A stretch of DNA of 64,000 nt. It comes from Halorussus marinus (GTDB lineage Archaea; Halobacteriota; Halobacteria; Halobacteriales; Haladaptataceae). The stretch lies in the NCBI RefSeq assembly GCF_004765795.1, contig NZ_SBIV01000002.1, positions 310,001 to 374,000 on the forward strand, written 5' to 3'. A model generated the notes under the pieces. It did not search any database, was not told the DNA's origin, and saw only the letters and a list, made by a program, of their open reading frames with translations. This document shows positions 53,772-62,757 of this stretch, piece after piece. Both the position numbers and the translations under genes were made by a program. Position 1 is the first letter of the stretch, and each line of letters opens with the position of its first letter.

Positions 53772-54290
53772 ATGCGGAAAAGCGGCCCGCCGAAGGGGCT
53801 CATCTCGCATCTCGTGCTCGAGCTTCTCGACGAGAAACCCCGATACGGCTACGAGATTCTCAAGGAGATCGAGTCGATCAGCGGCGGCCACTGGGAGCCG
53901 TCCTACGGATCGGTCTACCCCATCCTCTACAAGTTCGAGGAGAAAGGGTGGGCCGAACGCATCGAGCGCGCCGACGAGCCCGACCGCAAGTACTTCGAAC
54001 TCACCGACGCCGGCCGCGAGGAACTCGAACGCAAGCGCGCCGAGAGCGCGAGCAAAGCCCGGGAGTTCGCCGACATCATCCTGGGGTTCTACCACGTCTT
54101 CGTGGCGTTCGCCACCGACGACCGCTTCGCGGTCGAGCGCACGCCGGGCGGGTGGCAGTTCGACGAGCAGTTCAGCGAGTGGATGATCGAACAGATAATT
54201 CGCCACCACGAGCGCGACTTCGAGGAGTTCGAGCGGATCCCCGACACCCCCGAGGAGTTCGCCGAGCGGATGGGCCTCGACGAGGAGTGA
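53772..54290 (+). CDS. PadR-family transcriptional regulator
   Basis: A 172-residue PadR repressor. The N-terminal winged helix (about 8-90) has family blocks LISHLVLELLDEKPRYGYEILKEI, SYGSVYPILYKFEEKGWAE and RKYFELTDAGREEL. The C-terminal helical domain (about 95-170) mediates dimerisation and may sense a ligand. ATG at 53772 with a leaderless TATA-like box. A 15-bp palindrome next to that box (53724-53738) is a likely autoregulatory operator. Divergent from pitA, which is the neighbour it most plausibly controls. Confidence 0.92.
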   Translation: MRKSGPPKGLISHLVLELLDEKPRYGYEILKEIESISGGHWEPSYGSVYPILYKFEEKGWAERIERADEPDRKYFELTDAGREELERKRAESASKAREFADIILGFYHVFVAFATDDRFAVERTPGGWQFDEQFSEWMIEQIIRHHERDFEEFERIPDTPEEFAERMGLDEE

Positions 54291-54314
54291 CCCGGGGTCG
54301 CGACCGCCGGGACG

Positions 54315-56123
54315 CTACACCAGCAACTGGGGGCCAAACACCATCACCAGCAGGCTCACCAACATCACCAGTCCGACGGTCGTCGTGACCATCGTCGTCA
54401 GCTGGCGGCCCTGGTCGGTCGGAAGCCGGGAGACGACCGCCTCGGCGCTCATCCGCAAAATGTGGCCCCCGTCGAGCGGGAACGCCGGGATGCAGTTGAA
54501 GAAGCCGAGGTTGAGGTTTATCCAGCCGGTCCAAAAGAGGACGTTCGCAAGCAAGAACAGGCCGGTGCTCCCGAGCGCCGAGAGCGCGCCGCCCTCGGCC
54601 ACGAAGAAGCCGCTGTTCCACGCGACGAAGCCCGCGAAGTTGTTCGTGACGCCGATCGCCCCGAGCGAGACGCTGGCGAACGGGAGCAACAGCACGCCGA
54701 ACACCCCCGAGAGGAACGACACGATCGGATCCGAGATGCCGCCGCCGAGACTACCGAACTCGCCGCCGAGCAGGCTCAGATACTGCTCGGCGTCGTAGAG
54801 CTGGACGCCGAAGCTGTTGGTCGTCACGCCGCTGGTGCCGCGCGCGAGACCGATGCCGACGATCGCGCCGCCGTCGCCGCCCTCGCCGAGGGTCACCTCG
54901 TAGCGCTCGGCCGAGCCGTTGACGTACGCCTCGACCGGGACCCTCTGGCCGGGCTCGTACCGATCGAGGGTCGTACTCAGGTCCGAGGCGTTCACGATCC
55001 GCGCGCCGTCGATCTCGGTGATGACGACGGTCTCGTCGGCCGGCATCCCGGCGTCGTCGCTCGGGCCGTCGGCCTGCACGATCGAGAGCGCGCCGACCGC
55101 ACCGGTGGCGGACTCGCCCGCGGCGGTCGTCAGCCTCGCCACCGTCCGGTCGGCGAGCGCGCGCCGGAGGTCGTCTTCGGTCCGAACCTCGGTGCCGTTG
55201 ATCGACGCGATCGTGGTCGGGTCCTCGGACTCGACCGAGAGCACCGACGCGAACGGCGAATCGGGGTGGAAGTCAGTCACCAGCAACGATCGCTCCAGCG
55301 TCCGGGTGTCCCCGCCCGCGAGCGTCACCTCGACCGTCCGGTCGTCGATCCGGGCGAGCGCGGCGTCGAGGTCGTCGTTGGTCTCGATCGGCGCGTCGCC
55401 GACCGCCACGATCCGGTCGCCGGGCGCGATGTCGGCGCTCTCGGCGGCCGAACCGGGCATGACGCCGCCGACCGCCGCGCCAGAGGCGACTCCGATCGAG
55501 CCGACGACCGGCCCGAACAGCAGGAGGAAGGCGACGAGAGTGACCGCGAAGTTGTTGGTGACCCCCGCCGCGAACATCCGACTCTGACTGCCCCGGTCGG
55601 CGTCCCGGCGGTTGTCCTCGTCGGGTTCGACGAACGCCCCGACCGGCAGGAACGCGAGCGCCGCCAGCCCCATCGACTTGATCTCGATGTCCTCGACCCG
55701 ACACATCAGGCCGTGGCCGCCCTCGTGGACGACGAGCCCCACGAGCAGGCCGAACAGGATCTCGGGTGCGACCGACAGCGGGAGGAACTGATTGACACCG
55801 GGGATCACGAGGACGTTGCGCGGCTGGGTCGCCGCGGTCGCCGGCGGCGGGTTCCGGACGACCGCGATCGCCTGCAACACCAACAACAGGAAGGTCCCGA
55901 CCATCACGACCAGCGCGATGCCGAGCCCGAAGTTCCCCCACGCGCGCCAGAGCCGCTTGGGCGCCGCGAGCCGGTCGAGCAGTTGCTTGCCGCGCTGGGT
56001 GTGGATAGTCAGGATCGGTCCCTGGGTGCCGACGTAGGAGGGCAACAGTCCCTTCGAGTCGAGCGCGAGAACCGCCAACCAGTAGAGCGCGAGTCCGACG
56101 AGCACCCACGCGAGCGTATTCAT
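54315..56123 (-). CDS. Site-2 protease family (M50) intramembrane metalloprotease
   Basis: A 602-residue polytopic protease. The zinc motif HEGGH is at 133-137 in a membrane helix, and the third ligand Asp551 is in PLDGGH. Two PDZ-like regions lie between (about 215-290, GSAAESADIAPGDRIVAVGD, and 355-440, MPADETVVITEIDGARIVNASDL). N-terminal helices at 4-22 and 66-90. It cleaves transmembrane segments, as in release of membrane-tethered regulators or signal-peptide remnants. ATG at 56123. The length is typical of haloarchaeal versions, which carry more sequence between zinc motifs than bacterial RseP. Confidence 0.93.
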   Translation of the reverse strand: MNTLAWVLVGLALYWLAVLALDSKGLLPSYVGTQGPILTIHTQRGKQLLDRLAAPKRLWRAWGNFGLGIALVVMVGTFLLLVLQAIAVVRNPPPATAATQPRNVLVIPGVNQFLPLSVAPEILFGLLVGLVVHEGGHGLMCRVEDIEIKSMGLAALAFLPVGAFVEPDEDNRRDADRGSQSRMFAAGVTNNFAVTLVAFLLLFGPVVGSIGVASGAAVGGVMPGSAAESADIAPGDRIVAVGDAPIETNDDLDAALARIDDRTVEVTLAGGDTRTLERSLLVTDFHPDSPFASVLSVESEDPTTIASINGTEVRTEDDLRRALADRTVARLTTAAGESATGAVGALSIVQADGPSDDAGMPADETVVITEIDGARIVNASDLSTTLDRYEPGQRVPVEAYVNGSAERYEVTLGEGGDGGAIVGIGLARGTSGVTTNSFGVQLYDAEQYLSLLGGEFGSLGGGISDPIVSFLSGVFGVLLLPFASVSLGAIGVTNNFAGFVAWNSGFFVAEGGALSALGSTGLFLLANVLFWTGWINLNLGFFNCIPAFPLDGGHILRMSAEAVVSRLPTDQGRQLTTMVTTTVGLVMLVSLLVMVFGPQLLV

Positions 56124-56173
56124 CGGGTGAAAGAAAGGACGCCGCGGTCAAAGGCGTTTGGAAAGGCCGACGG

Positions 56174-56473
56174 TTACTCGGCGGTCTGCCAGTCCTCTTC
56201 GAGCTCCTGTTGCTCCGAGCCCTTGCGGCGCTGGCGGAGCTTCCGGGCGGCCGCGATCCCCGCGGCGGTGCCGCCGAGGATCGCGAGCCTGCGGCCGTAC
56301 CGGCGGACGCGACCGCCGCCCGACGAATCTTCGTCGACCGACTCTGAGGCGGCCGTCTCGTCGGCTTCGATCTCCGCCTGTAGTTCGACGTTCTCGCCGT
56401 CGTCGGCTCGCTGTTCTCCTGCTTCGACCCGCTTGAGCGCGGGTTTCTCGAGGTTGAGTTCGATTAGGGCCAT
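56174..56473 (-). CDS. Small acidic protein with one membrane-like helix
   Basis: A 99-residue protein. The N-terminal half is acidic and polar, then GGGRVRRYGRRLAILGGTAAGIAAARKLRQRRKG (residues about 52-85) forms a short glycine/alanine helix flanked by arginines, ending in an acidic tail. No family is recognised. The helix is short for a membrane span but plausible with its basic flanks. ATG at 56473; a TATA-like GCTTATCG on the minus strand (56503-56510) lies about 33 bp upstream. Between the lysS 3' end and the M50 gene; probably monocistronic. Confidence 0.65.
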   Translation of the reverse strand: MALIELNLEKPALKRVEAGEQRADDGENVELQAEIEADETAASESVDEDSSGGGRVRRYGRRLAILGGTAAGIAAARKLRQRRKGSEQQELEEDWQTAE

Positions 56474-56584
56474 AGTAATTCCATTGGGTCGCGCCGACGA
56501 TAAGCTCGTCGGCCGACGTGGCAGTTCGAAAAACGACCACGCCGCACTTTGTTATGCTGTCGTTGCGCGAGGAGTAGGCGGCGT

Positions 56585-58363
56585 TTACCCCTCGCGGCGA
56601 AGTCGAGCGAGCACGAACTCCCGGTCGAGCTTCGCGAGGAACGGCCCGAGCTTGGGCCCCTGCTCTTCGTCGAAGAACAGCCGGTACCCGACCGCGAAGA
56701 ACTCCCCGACGTCGATGTCGTGGCGCTTTGCGGTCTCGTAGATCTCGCCCTGGATCGCCTCGGGGTCGTCGTGGGACGCCACGAACTCCGCGAGTTCGTC
56801 GAGCGCCGCTTCGGTCTCGGGATCGAGGTCGACGTCTGGCAGTTCGGTGCGCTTGAGATCGTAGTCGAACTCGTTGCCCGTCCGGCGGGCCCACTCGCGG
56901 GCGCGGGCGACCCGCGAGAGCGCGAACTCGACGACCCACTCGGGCGCGTCGTCGGGGACGTGGCCCTCCCGGCGCGCGATCTCCTCGCGGAGCGCGGGGT
57001 CGTCGGTCATCCCGAGCACCGCCGCGAACGTGTAGGGCAATCGGACGCGGTCGGCGAACGACCCGTCGGCGAGTTCGTCGGTCCGAGCCCGACGGGCGTC
57101 GTCGGCGACCGGGAGGCTGGGGCGCTCGGGCTCGGAGACCGGATCGCCGTCGGCGTCGAACCGGGCGGCCAGCGTCGGTCGGATCACCGGCGGGTAGGCG
57201 GCCGCCGCGATTTCGGGGTCGGCCTCGCCCCCGTCGTCCTCGCCGTAGAAGGTGCGCTCGAAGGCGTCGAACTCGTCGACGAGCTGGTCGAGGTGCTCGA
57301 CGCTGAAGTCCCGGCCCTTGCTCGGGTCCTTGGTGAAAAAGTACCGGAGCACCTCGGGTTCGAGGAGTTCGAGCACGTCCTGAACCATGACGACGTGGCC
57401 GGCCGACGACGAGAACGGTTCGCCGTCGAGGGTGAACCACTCGTAGGCCATCGGGACCGGCGGCGTGTCCCCGAGGACGTTGCGAGCCACGTCGGAGCCG
57501 CTCGGCCACGAGCCCTCGGCGTGGTCCTTGCCGAACGGCTCGTGGTCGACGCCGAGGGCGCGCCACTGGGCGGGCCACTCGAAGCGCCACGGGAGCTTGC
57601 CCTCCCGGAGGGTCGCGGTCCCCTCGTGGCCACAGCCCTCGATCGTCCGATCGCCGGCCTCCATGTCGGTGCAGACGTACTCGACGGTGCCGGCCTCGAG
57701 GTCGACGGCGGTCACGGTCTCGGTCACCGTCCCACACTCCCCGCAGATCGGGTTGAACGGGACGTACTCCTCGTCGGCCTTGTCCTGATACTTCGAGAGC
57801 ACCGCTCGGGCCTGCTCGCGGTGTTCGAGCAGGTAGCGAGTGATGTCCTCGAACTCGCCGGACTCGTAGAGCTCCGTGTTCGAGACCGTCTCGACCGGGA
57901 TGCCCAGCTGGTCGGCGCTTCGCTCGATGAGGTTCGAGAAGTGCTCGCCGTACGAGTCACAGCAACCGAACGGGTCGGGAATCGCGGTGTAGGGCTTGCC
58001 GAGGTTCCGGCCCAGCGCGCCGGCGTCGACCTCGCCGAGGTCGACCACGTTGCCGTCGAGGTCCGCGAGCTTCCGGGGGAGCTTCCGGAGGGGGTCCCGG
58101 TCGTCGGCGGTGAACACCTGCCGGACCTCCCGGCCGCGCTCGCGTAGGGCCTCGGCGACGAAGTAGCCCCGCACGATCTCGTTCATGTTGCCGAGGTGTG
58201 GCACCCCGGACGGCGAGATGCCGCCCTTGATCACGATCGGGTCCTCGGGCTCGCGGTCGAGGATCAGTTCGGCGACCGACTCGGCCCAGAACGGGTGGGG
58301 CTGGGCGCCCTGTAGCACGTAGGGGTCGTCGTCGGGGTGGAGCTCGGGTGGGTCGTCGCTCAT
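56585..58363 (-). CDS. lysS: Lysine--tRNA ligase, class I
   Basis: A 592-residue class I LysRS, the archaeal-type enzyme unrelated to the class II LysRS of most bacteria. HIGH-type motif HLGN is at 56-59 (SPSGVPHLGNMNE). The KMSKS-equivalent appears as EPFSSSAGHVV, without the first Lys. A zinc module is visible at CGECGTVTETV...C and GCGHEG. The C-terminal alpha-helix cage completes usual length. ATG at 58363 overlaps the pyrH stop by 4 nt (ATGA), so the two genes are coupled, a pairing that links UMP phosphorylation with translation only by position. Confidence 0.95.
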   Translation of the reverse strand: MSDDPPELHPDDDPYVLQGAQPHPFWAESVAELILDREPEDPIVIKGGISPSGVPHLGNMNEIVRGYFVAEALRERGREVRQVFTADDRDPLRKLPRKLADLDGNVVDLGEVDAGALGRNLGKPYTAIPDPFGCCDSYGEHFSNLIERSADQLGIPVETVSNTELYESGEFEDITRYLLEHREQARAVLSKYQDKADEEYVPFNPICGECGTVTETVTAVDLEAGTVEYVCTDMEAGDRTIEGCGHEGTATLREGKLPWRFEWPAQWRALGVDHEPFGKDHAEGSWPSGSDVARNVLGDTPPVPMAYEWFTLDGEPFSSSAGHVVMVQDVLELLEPEVLRYFFTKDPSKGRDFSVEHLDQLVDEFDAFERTFYGEDDGGEADPEIAAAAYPPVIRPTLAARFDADGDPVSEPERPSLPVADDARRARTDELADGSFADRVRLPYTFAAVLGMTDDPALREEIARREGHVPDDAPEWVVEFALSRVARAREWARRTGNEFDYDLKRTELPDVDLDPETEAALDELAEFVASHDDPEAIQGEIYETAKRHDIDVGEFFAVGYRLFFDEEQGPKLGPFLAKLDREFVLARLRREG

Positions 58364-59085
58364 CGCTCGTCGCTCGCCCAGTAGGTCATCTGATCGTCGG
58401 CGCCCTCGGGGATGATGTCGGTCCCGTCGTGGTCGCCGTACCGGACCGCGTCGGCGATGCGCTCGGGCTCGGTGCCGTCGAGCACGATGGTGCGGACCCC
58501 CGACCGCTCGATGAGCTTGGCGGCGAGGAGGTCGACCGGCGCGGAACTGCCGGCGTTCATCTCCAGGCCCGCGATGACGTCGACGAGTTCGCCCGCGGTG
58601 AGCTCGTCGTACCGCCGGGCGTCGGCGACCTCGTTCGGATCGTCGCTGAACACGCCCGGGACGCTGGTGGCGTACACCAGCAGGTCGGCGTTGACGTACT
58701 CGGCCAGCGCCGCGCTCACGGCGTCGGTGGTCTGGCCGGGCGTGACCCCGCCCATCACCGCGATGTCCCCGCGGTGCATCGCGGCCCCCGCGGCCTCGTA
58801 GTCCTCGGGCGGGCTCGGGGCGGCCTGCTCGCCGAGCGCGGCGATGAGCAGCCGGGCGTTGAGTCGGGTCACGTCGATCCCGATGTCGTCGAGCTCGATC
58901 TCGTTGGCGCCGAGTTCGCGGGCCGCGCCGATGTACTCGCGGGCGACGCCGCCGCCGCCGACGACCGTCCCGACCGTACAGCCCTCCGCGGCGAGGTCTT
59001 CGATGACGTCGGCGTGGGCGCGCACTCGTTCGGAGCCGAGGTCCGGGGCGAGCACGCTCCCGCCGATGGAGACGACTACTTTCAT
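58360..59085 (-). CDS. pyrH: UMP kinase
   Basis: A 241-residue amino-acid-kinase-fold enzyme phosphorylating UMP to UDP, cytosolic, pyrimidine pathway. Family blocks: MKVVVSIGGSVLAP (the N-terminal Lys/Gly loop), GTVVGGGGVAREYI, GVTPGQTTDAVSAALAE and YATSVPGVFSDDPN, then a tail around SAPVDLLAAKLIERS. Archaeal members are hexamers. ATG at 59085; TATA-like CCTTAAGG (59111-59118) about 26-30 bp upstream indicates a very short leader. Downstream lysS is translationally coupled (4-nt overlap). Confidence 0.94.
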   Translation of the reverse strand: MKVVVSIGGSVLAPDLGSERVRAHADVIEDLAAEGCTVGTVVGGGGVAREYIGAARELGANEIELDDIGIDVTRLNARLLIAALGEQAAPSPPEDYEAAGAAMHRGDIAVMGGVTPGQTTDAVSAALAEYVNADLLVYATSVPGVFSDDPNEVADARRYDELTAGELVDVIAGLEMNAGSSAPVDLLAAKLIERSGVRTIVLDGTEPERIADAVRYGDHDGTDIIPEGADDQMTYWASDER

Positions 59086-59110
59086 TCTGTCGCGGAATAG
59101 CCCGGACGCG

Positions 59111-59118
59111 GCCTTAAG
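59111..59118 (-). promoter_or_regulatory. TATA-like box of pyrH-lysS
   Basis: CCTTAAGG, a palindromic box centred about 29 bp before the pyrH ATG. Confidence 0.45.
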
Positions 59119-59228
59119 GATTGCCAACTCCGGGGACCGGCGGTCGACGCTGTTTTCGCCGGGTAGCGGGTCGCTTCGCCGGCGTCGTCGGTAGAGCTCG
59201 CCCGCGGACGCCGGCGCCAGCCAAAGCA

Positions 59229-59236
59229 CTTTATTC
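59229..59236 (+). promoter_or_regulatory. TATA box of the DUF5808 gene
   Basis: CTTTATTC, centred about 27 bp before the ATG at 59259; leaderless. Confidence 0.55.
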
Positions 59237-59258
59237 CCGTCGACCGTACGGTCCGCAC

Positions 59259-59528
59259 ATGGCAGACAAACCCAGTAGCGGAACCCTCTTCGGTATGCCC
59301 TACAACTTCGAGCGGCCGAGCATCGGCCGGATGCTCTCGTCGTACTGGAAGCCCGACGAGGGGATGCTCGTCGAGAAGCCGTTCGGCATCGGCTACACGC
59401 TCAACCTCGCCAACTGGCGGTCGTGGATCGTGCTGGCGGTCGCGGGCGCGCTCCTCTGGCACGAGCAGTCGGGCGAGGCCGAACCCCGCCAGGACGAGCC
59501 GGTCGAGGTAATCGTCGACGACGACTGA
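59259..59528 (+). CDS. DUF5808 domain protein with one membrane helix
   Basis: An 89-residue protein. Residues 6-50 match DUF5808: LFGMPYNFERPSIGRMLSSYW, PDEGMLVEKPFGIGYTLNLA (short Pro/Gly-rich blocks often fused to membrane proteins). A single helix (about 55-68, WIVLAVAGALLW) and an acidic tail follow. Function unknown. ATG at 59259 is preferred over an upstream in-frame ATG because of the leaderless TATA box. Divergent from pyrH. Confidence 0.8.
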   Translation: MADKPSSGTLFGMPYNFERPSIGRMLSSYWKPDEGMLVEKPFGIGYTLNLANWRSWIVLAVAGALLWHEQSGEAEPRQDEPVEVIVDDD

Positions 59529-59659
59529 GCGATTCCGCTCGACTTCTGCGCCGATCGCGACCCCCCAAAAGCGACGCGTAACGCCGTCAGCGACGGGGCG
59601 ACGCGTCGGAAGTCGCGTCGCGCCCGAGCGCCGATCCGCTAAAACAGCCGCCGACCCGC

Positions 59660-60895
59660 TCAGTAGGCGTAGCTCGGGAGCGAGCCCTCGGTGACGATGC
59701 CAGTTTCGTCGTCGGTGTCGAGCTTCTCGATCGCCTCCGCGAAGTCCTCGTAGACGACCTCCGTCCGGCCGTCGCGGATGGCGAACATCCCCGCCTCGGT
59801 CGTGAGACTCTCGATGTGAGCCCCGCTGTACCCGTCGGTGTCGTCGGCCAGCGCCTCGAAGTCGACGTCGGCGGCGACGTTCATGCCGCGGGTGTGGACG
59901 TCGAGTATCTTCCGGCGGGCCTCGGCGTCGGGCAGTCCCACCTCGATGAGCCGATCGAACCGACCGGGCCGGAGGATGGCCCGATCGAGCATGTCGTAGC
60001 GGTTCGTGGCGGCGATGATCCGGATCTCCCCGCGGTCCTCGAAGCCGTCCATCTCCGAGAGAAGTTGCATCATCGTCCGCTGGACCTCCGCGTCGCCCGA
60101 GGTCTTCGAGTCGGTCCGCTTCGAGGCCACCGCGTCGATCTCGTCGATGAAGACGATAGCGGGCTCGCGCTCGCTCGCGAGTTCGAAGAGGTCCCGGACG
60201 AGCTTTGCGCCCTCGCCGATGAACTTCTGGACCAGTTCGGAGCCGGCCATCTTGATGAACGTGGCGTCGGTCTGGTTCGCGACCGCCTTCGCCAGCATCG
60301 TCTTGCCCGTGCCGGGCGGGCCGTGGAGCAACACCCCGCTCGGCGGCTCGACCCCGACCGACTCGAACTGCTGGGGGTTCTCGAGGGGCTGTTCGACCGC
60401 CTCCCGGACCTCCTGCAGTTGGTCTTCGAGCCCGCCGATGTCCTCGTAGTGGACGTCGGGCGACTCGTCGATCTCCATCGCCTGCGCGCGGGCGTCCTTC
60501 TCGGATTCGAGGATGGTCTGGACCGTGAACGAGTCGTTGACCGCGACGCGGTCGCCCGACTCGATCCGCTCGCGGAGCCGCGGGGAGACCTCGGTCAGCA
60601 CCTCCTGGTTGTTGCCGTGCTGTTTGATGATGATGCCGTCGTCGGTGAGCTCCTCGGCGGTCGCGACGTACAGCGAGGTGGTTTTCAGGGTCTCGTTCTC
60701 GCGTTCGAGGTGGTCGACGTCTTCGCGGAGGCTCTCGCGGCGCTCGCGGGCGGCCGCCAGACGCTCCTCAAGCGTGTCGTTGACGTCCACGATCTCGGCG
60801 AAGTGGTCGCGGAGCGCCGCGAGCCGTTCCCTGTCGCTCATTTCGGGGTCGAGTTCGAGTGTCGGTTGGTCCGGGACGGGTGGGCTTCGCGACAT
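59660..60895 (-). CDS. pan: Proteasome-activating nucleotidase (PAN)
   Basis: A 411-residue AAA+ ATPase that unfolds proteins for the 20S proteasome. Residues about 25-75 form the N-terminal coiled coil, then an OB domain (80-135), then the AAA module: Walker A GPPGTGKT at 192-199, pore loop ELVQKFIGEGAKLV, Walker B AIVFIDEIDAV, and the sensor/SRH region with RPGRFDR. The C-terminus reads LPSYAY. ATG at 60895 has a Shine-Dalgarno GGAGGGG at 60905-60911 and TATA-like box at 60924-60930, so this gene has a true leader. Haloarchaea usually carry two PAN paralogues; which one this is cannot be told. Confidence 0.96.
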   Translation of the reverse strand: MSRSPPVPDQPTLELDPEMSDRERLAALRDHFAEIVDVNDTLEERLAAARERRESLREDVDHLERENETLKTTSLYVATAEELTDDGIIIKQHGNNQEVLTEVSPRLRERIESGDRVAVNDSFTVQTILESEKDARAQAMEIDESPDVHYEDIGGLEDQLQEVREAVEQPLENPQQFESVGVEPPSGVLLHGPPGTGKTMLAKAVANQTDATFIKMAGSELVQKFIGEGAKLVRDLFELASEREPAIVFIDEIDAVASKRTDSKTSGDAEVQRTMMQLLSEMDGFEDRGEIRIIAATNRYDMLDRAILRPGRFDRLIEVGLPDAEARRKILDVHTRGMNVAADVDFEALADDTDGYSGAHIESLTTEAGMFAIRDGRTEVVYEDFAEAIEKLDTDDETGIVTEGSLPSYAY

Positions 60896-60904
60896 GATTG
60901 CTAT

Positions 60905-60930
60905 CCCCTCCTAGGCCACCCGCTTAAAAG
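60905..60930 (-). promoter_or_regulatory. pan ribosome-binding site and TATA box
   Basis: GGAGGGG (60905-60911) lies 9 nt before the ATG, and CTTTTAAG (60924-60931) is the TATA box. A leadered gene with SD, in contrast to the leaderless majority. Confidence 0.6.
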
Positions 60931-60978
60931 TGCCTTTGGGTCTCGGTCGTTTGACCGCAAAAAAGCGTTTCGCTCGGG

Positions 60979-62673
60979 TCAGTCCGCGCCGGTCGGCGTC
61001 CGGGCGCTGGCGGTCGGGCCCTCCCGGGCGTCGTCGGGGAGCGTGAACGTCCCGAGCAAGGCGTCGAGCTCGTCTGCCTTCGTCGACAGCGAGCCCAGTT
61101 GCCCGGAGACGTCAGACAGCGACTTGGCCTGCTGGTCGCTCGCGGCCGCGGCGGTCTCGGACTCGGCGGCGGTCTGCTCGCTGATCGAGGCGACCTCCTC
61201 GACCATCGCCACCACGTCGGTGGTCGACTCGGCCTGCTGGTCGGTCGCCTCGCTGATCTCCCGGACGCTCGCGTCCACGTCGCCGACGACGTCGGCGATG
61301 TCCTCGAAGTCCCGGAGCGCGTCCTCGACGGTCTCGACGCTCCGAGAGACCTGCTCGCTGGTCTCGCGGACGTCCGCGAGCGTGCGCTCGGAGCGCTCCT
61401 GTATCGCCTCGATCCGGCCGGTGATCTCGTCGGCGGCCTCGCCGGTGTCCTCCGCGAGGTTCTTGACCTCGTCGGCGACCACGCCGAACCCCTCGCCGGC
61501 CTCGCCCGCGCGGGCGGCCTCGACCGACGCGTTGAGCGCGAGGAGGTTGGTCTCGCTCGCCACCTCGTCGATGAACGACGCCACCTCGTCGATCTCGTGG
61601 ATGTCGGCCGCGAGCTCCTCGACCGCCTCGGCGGCGCGCTCGATGCCGTCTTCGACCCGATCGAGCTCGGCGACCGCCTCGCGGGCGGCCTCCCGGCCCG
61701 AGTCGGTCCGATCGGTCGCGGTGCCGGCGGTCTCGGCGACCTCGTCGGCCGAGGCCGCGATCTCCTCGACGGTGGCCGAGAGGGTGCTCATCTCCGCGAC
61801 CACCTCGTCGAGGCGCTCGGTCTGCTCGGCCGCGCCGTCCGAGATCTCGCCGACGGCGTCCGCGACGTCGTCGCTCGCCTGACTGACCTCCCGGACGTCG
61901 CCCTCGGCGCGCTCGCTCGCGGACGCGACCTCGTCGGCGAACGCCGCGAGTTCGCTCACGGTCTCGCCGAGCGTCCCGAGCAGGGCGTTGTAGTTGTCCA
62001 CGACCTCCTCGTGGAGATCGGTCTCGGCGACCGACCCGTCGATGGCCGCGCTCAGATCGCCCTCCTTGGCGCGGTCGGCCGAGTCGGCGAACGTGGTCAC
62101 GAGCCGCCGGAGGTTCTCCGACCGGCGTTCGAGGTCGGCGGTCGTGGCCTCGAGCTCGTCGGTGTACTCCCGGAGGCTCCGGGCCATCCGATCGAGCGAG
62201 TCGCCGAACTCGCCGGGGACCTCGCGATCGAGCGCGGGGTCGTCGAACTCCTGGCGCGAGAGGGCGTCGGCCTGATCGGCGACCACGCCGAGGTACGCCC
62301 GCATGTCCCCGAACGACGCGACGAGGTTGCCCAGTTCGTCGGTCTGGTCGGTCTCGGGCGGCGACGCGTCGAGGTCGCCCGCGGCGATGGCGTCGGCGCT
62401 CCGTTCGAGCGCCAGAATGGGTTCGACGAGGTCCCGGCGCGCGATGAGCACGGTGTTCACGAACGCGACGACCGACAGCCCGAGCAACACGAGCGTGACC
62501 GCGATCCGACCGATTCCGGCCGCGAAAAACGGGAGCACCGCGAGCGCCGCCGAGACGGCGAACTGGAGGGCGATCGCCGCGACGACCTTGCGCTCGACCG
62601 ACTCGCTCACCCCGAGCCTGTCCATCGACCACCACAGCGCGTCCTCGTATCGCGACCGAACTGACCGTTCCAT
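60979..62673 (-). CDS. Methyl-accepting transducer (halobacterial Htr type)
   Basis: A 564-residue chemotaxis transducer. Two close membrane helices (about 31-52 and 55-75) with almost no extracytoplasmic loop, then HAMP domains (from about 78; [24 protein letters not shown]) and a long signalling coiled coil. The highly conserved tip [40 protein letters not shown] is present, so it can couple to CheW/CheA. Lack of a ligand-binding outer domain suggests it senses through its membrane helices, a partner protein or a cytosolic signal. TATA box 62697-62706. No che genes lie nearby. Confidence 0.94.
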   Translation of the reverse strand: MERSVRSRYEDALWWSMDRLGVSESVERKVVAAIALQFAVSAALAVLPFFAAGIGRIAVTLVLLGLSVVAFVNTVLIARRDLVEPILALERSADAIAAGDLDASPPETDQTDELGNLVASFGDMRAYLGVVADQADALSRQEFDDPALDREVPGEFGDSLDRMARSLREYTDELEATTADLERRSENLRRLVTTFADSADRAKEGDLSAAIDGSVAETDLHEEVVDNYNALLGTLGETVSELAAFADEVASASERAEGDVREVSQASDDVADAVGEISDGAAEQTERLDEVVAEMSTLSATVEEIAASADEVAETAGTATDRTDSGREAAREAVAELDRVEDGIERAAEAVEELAADIHEIDEVASFIDEVASETNLLALNASVEAARAGEAGEGFGVVADEVKNLAEDTGEAADEITGRIEAIQERSERTLADVRETSEQVSRSVETVEDALRDFEDIADVVGDVDASVREISEATDQQAESTTDVVAMVEEVASISEQTAAESETAAAASDQQAKSLSDVSGQLGSLSTKADELDALLGTFTLPDDAREGPTASARTPTGAD

Positions 62674-62696
62674 GGCCCGAACAAGTCAGCGACGGT

Positions 62697-62706
62697 ACTT
62701 AAAATA
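62697..62706 (-). promoter_or_regulatory. TATA box of the transducer gene
   Basis: TATTTTAAGT on the minus strand, about 28 bp before the ATG at 62673; leaderless. Confidence 0.6.
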
Positions 62707-62757
62707 CACTCCGGCTTCTTACGGGCTGAAAACCGCGCCGGGCCCGCCGTGAACCGC

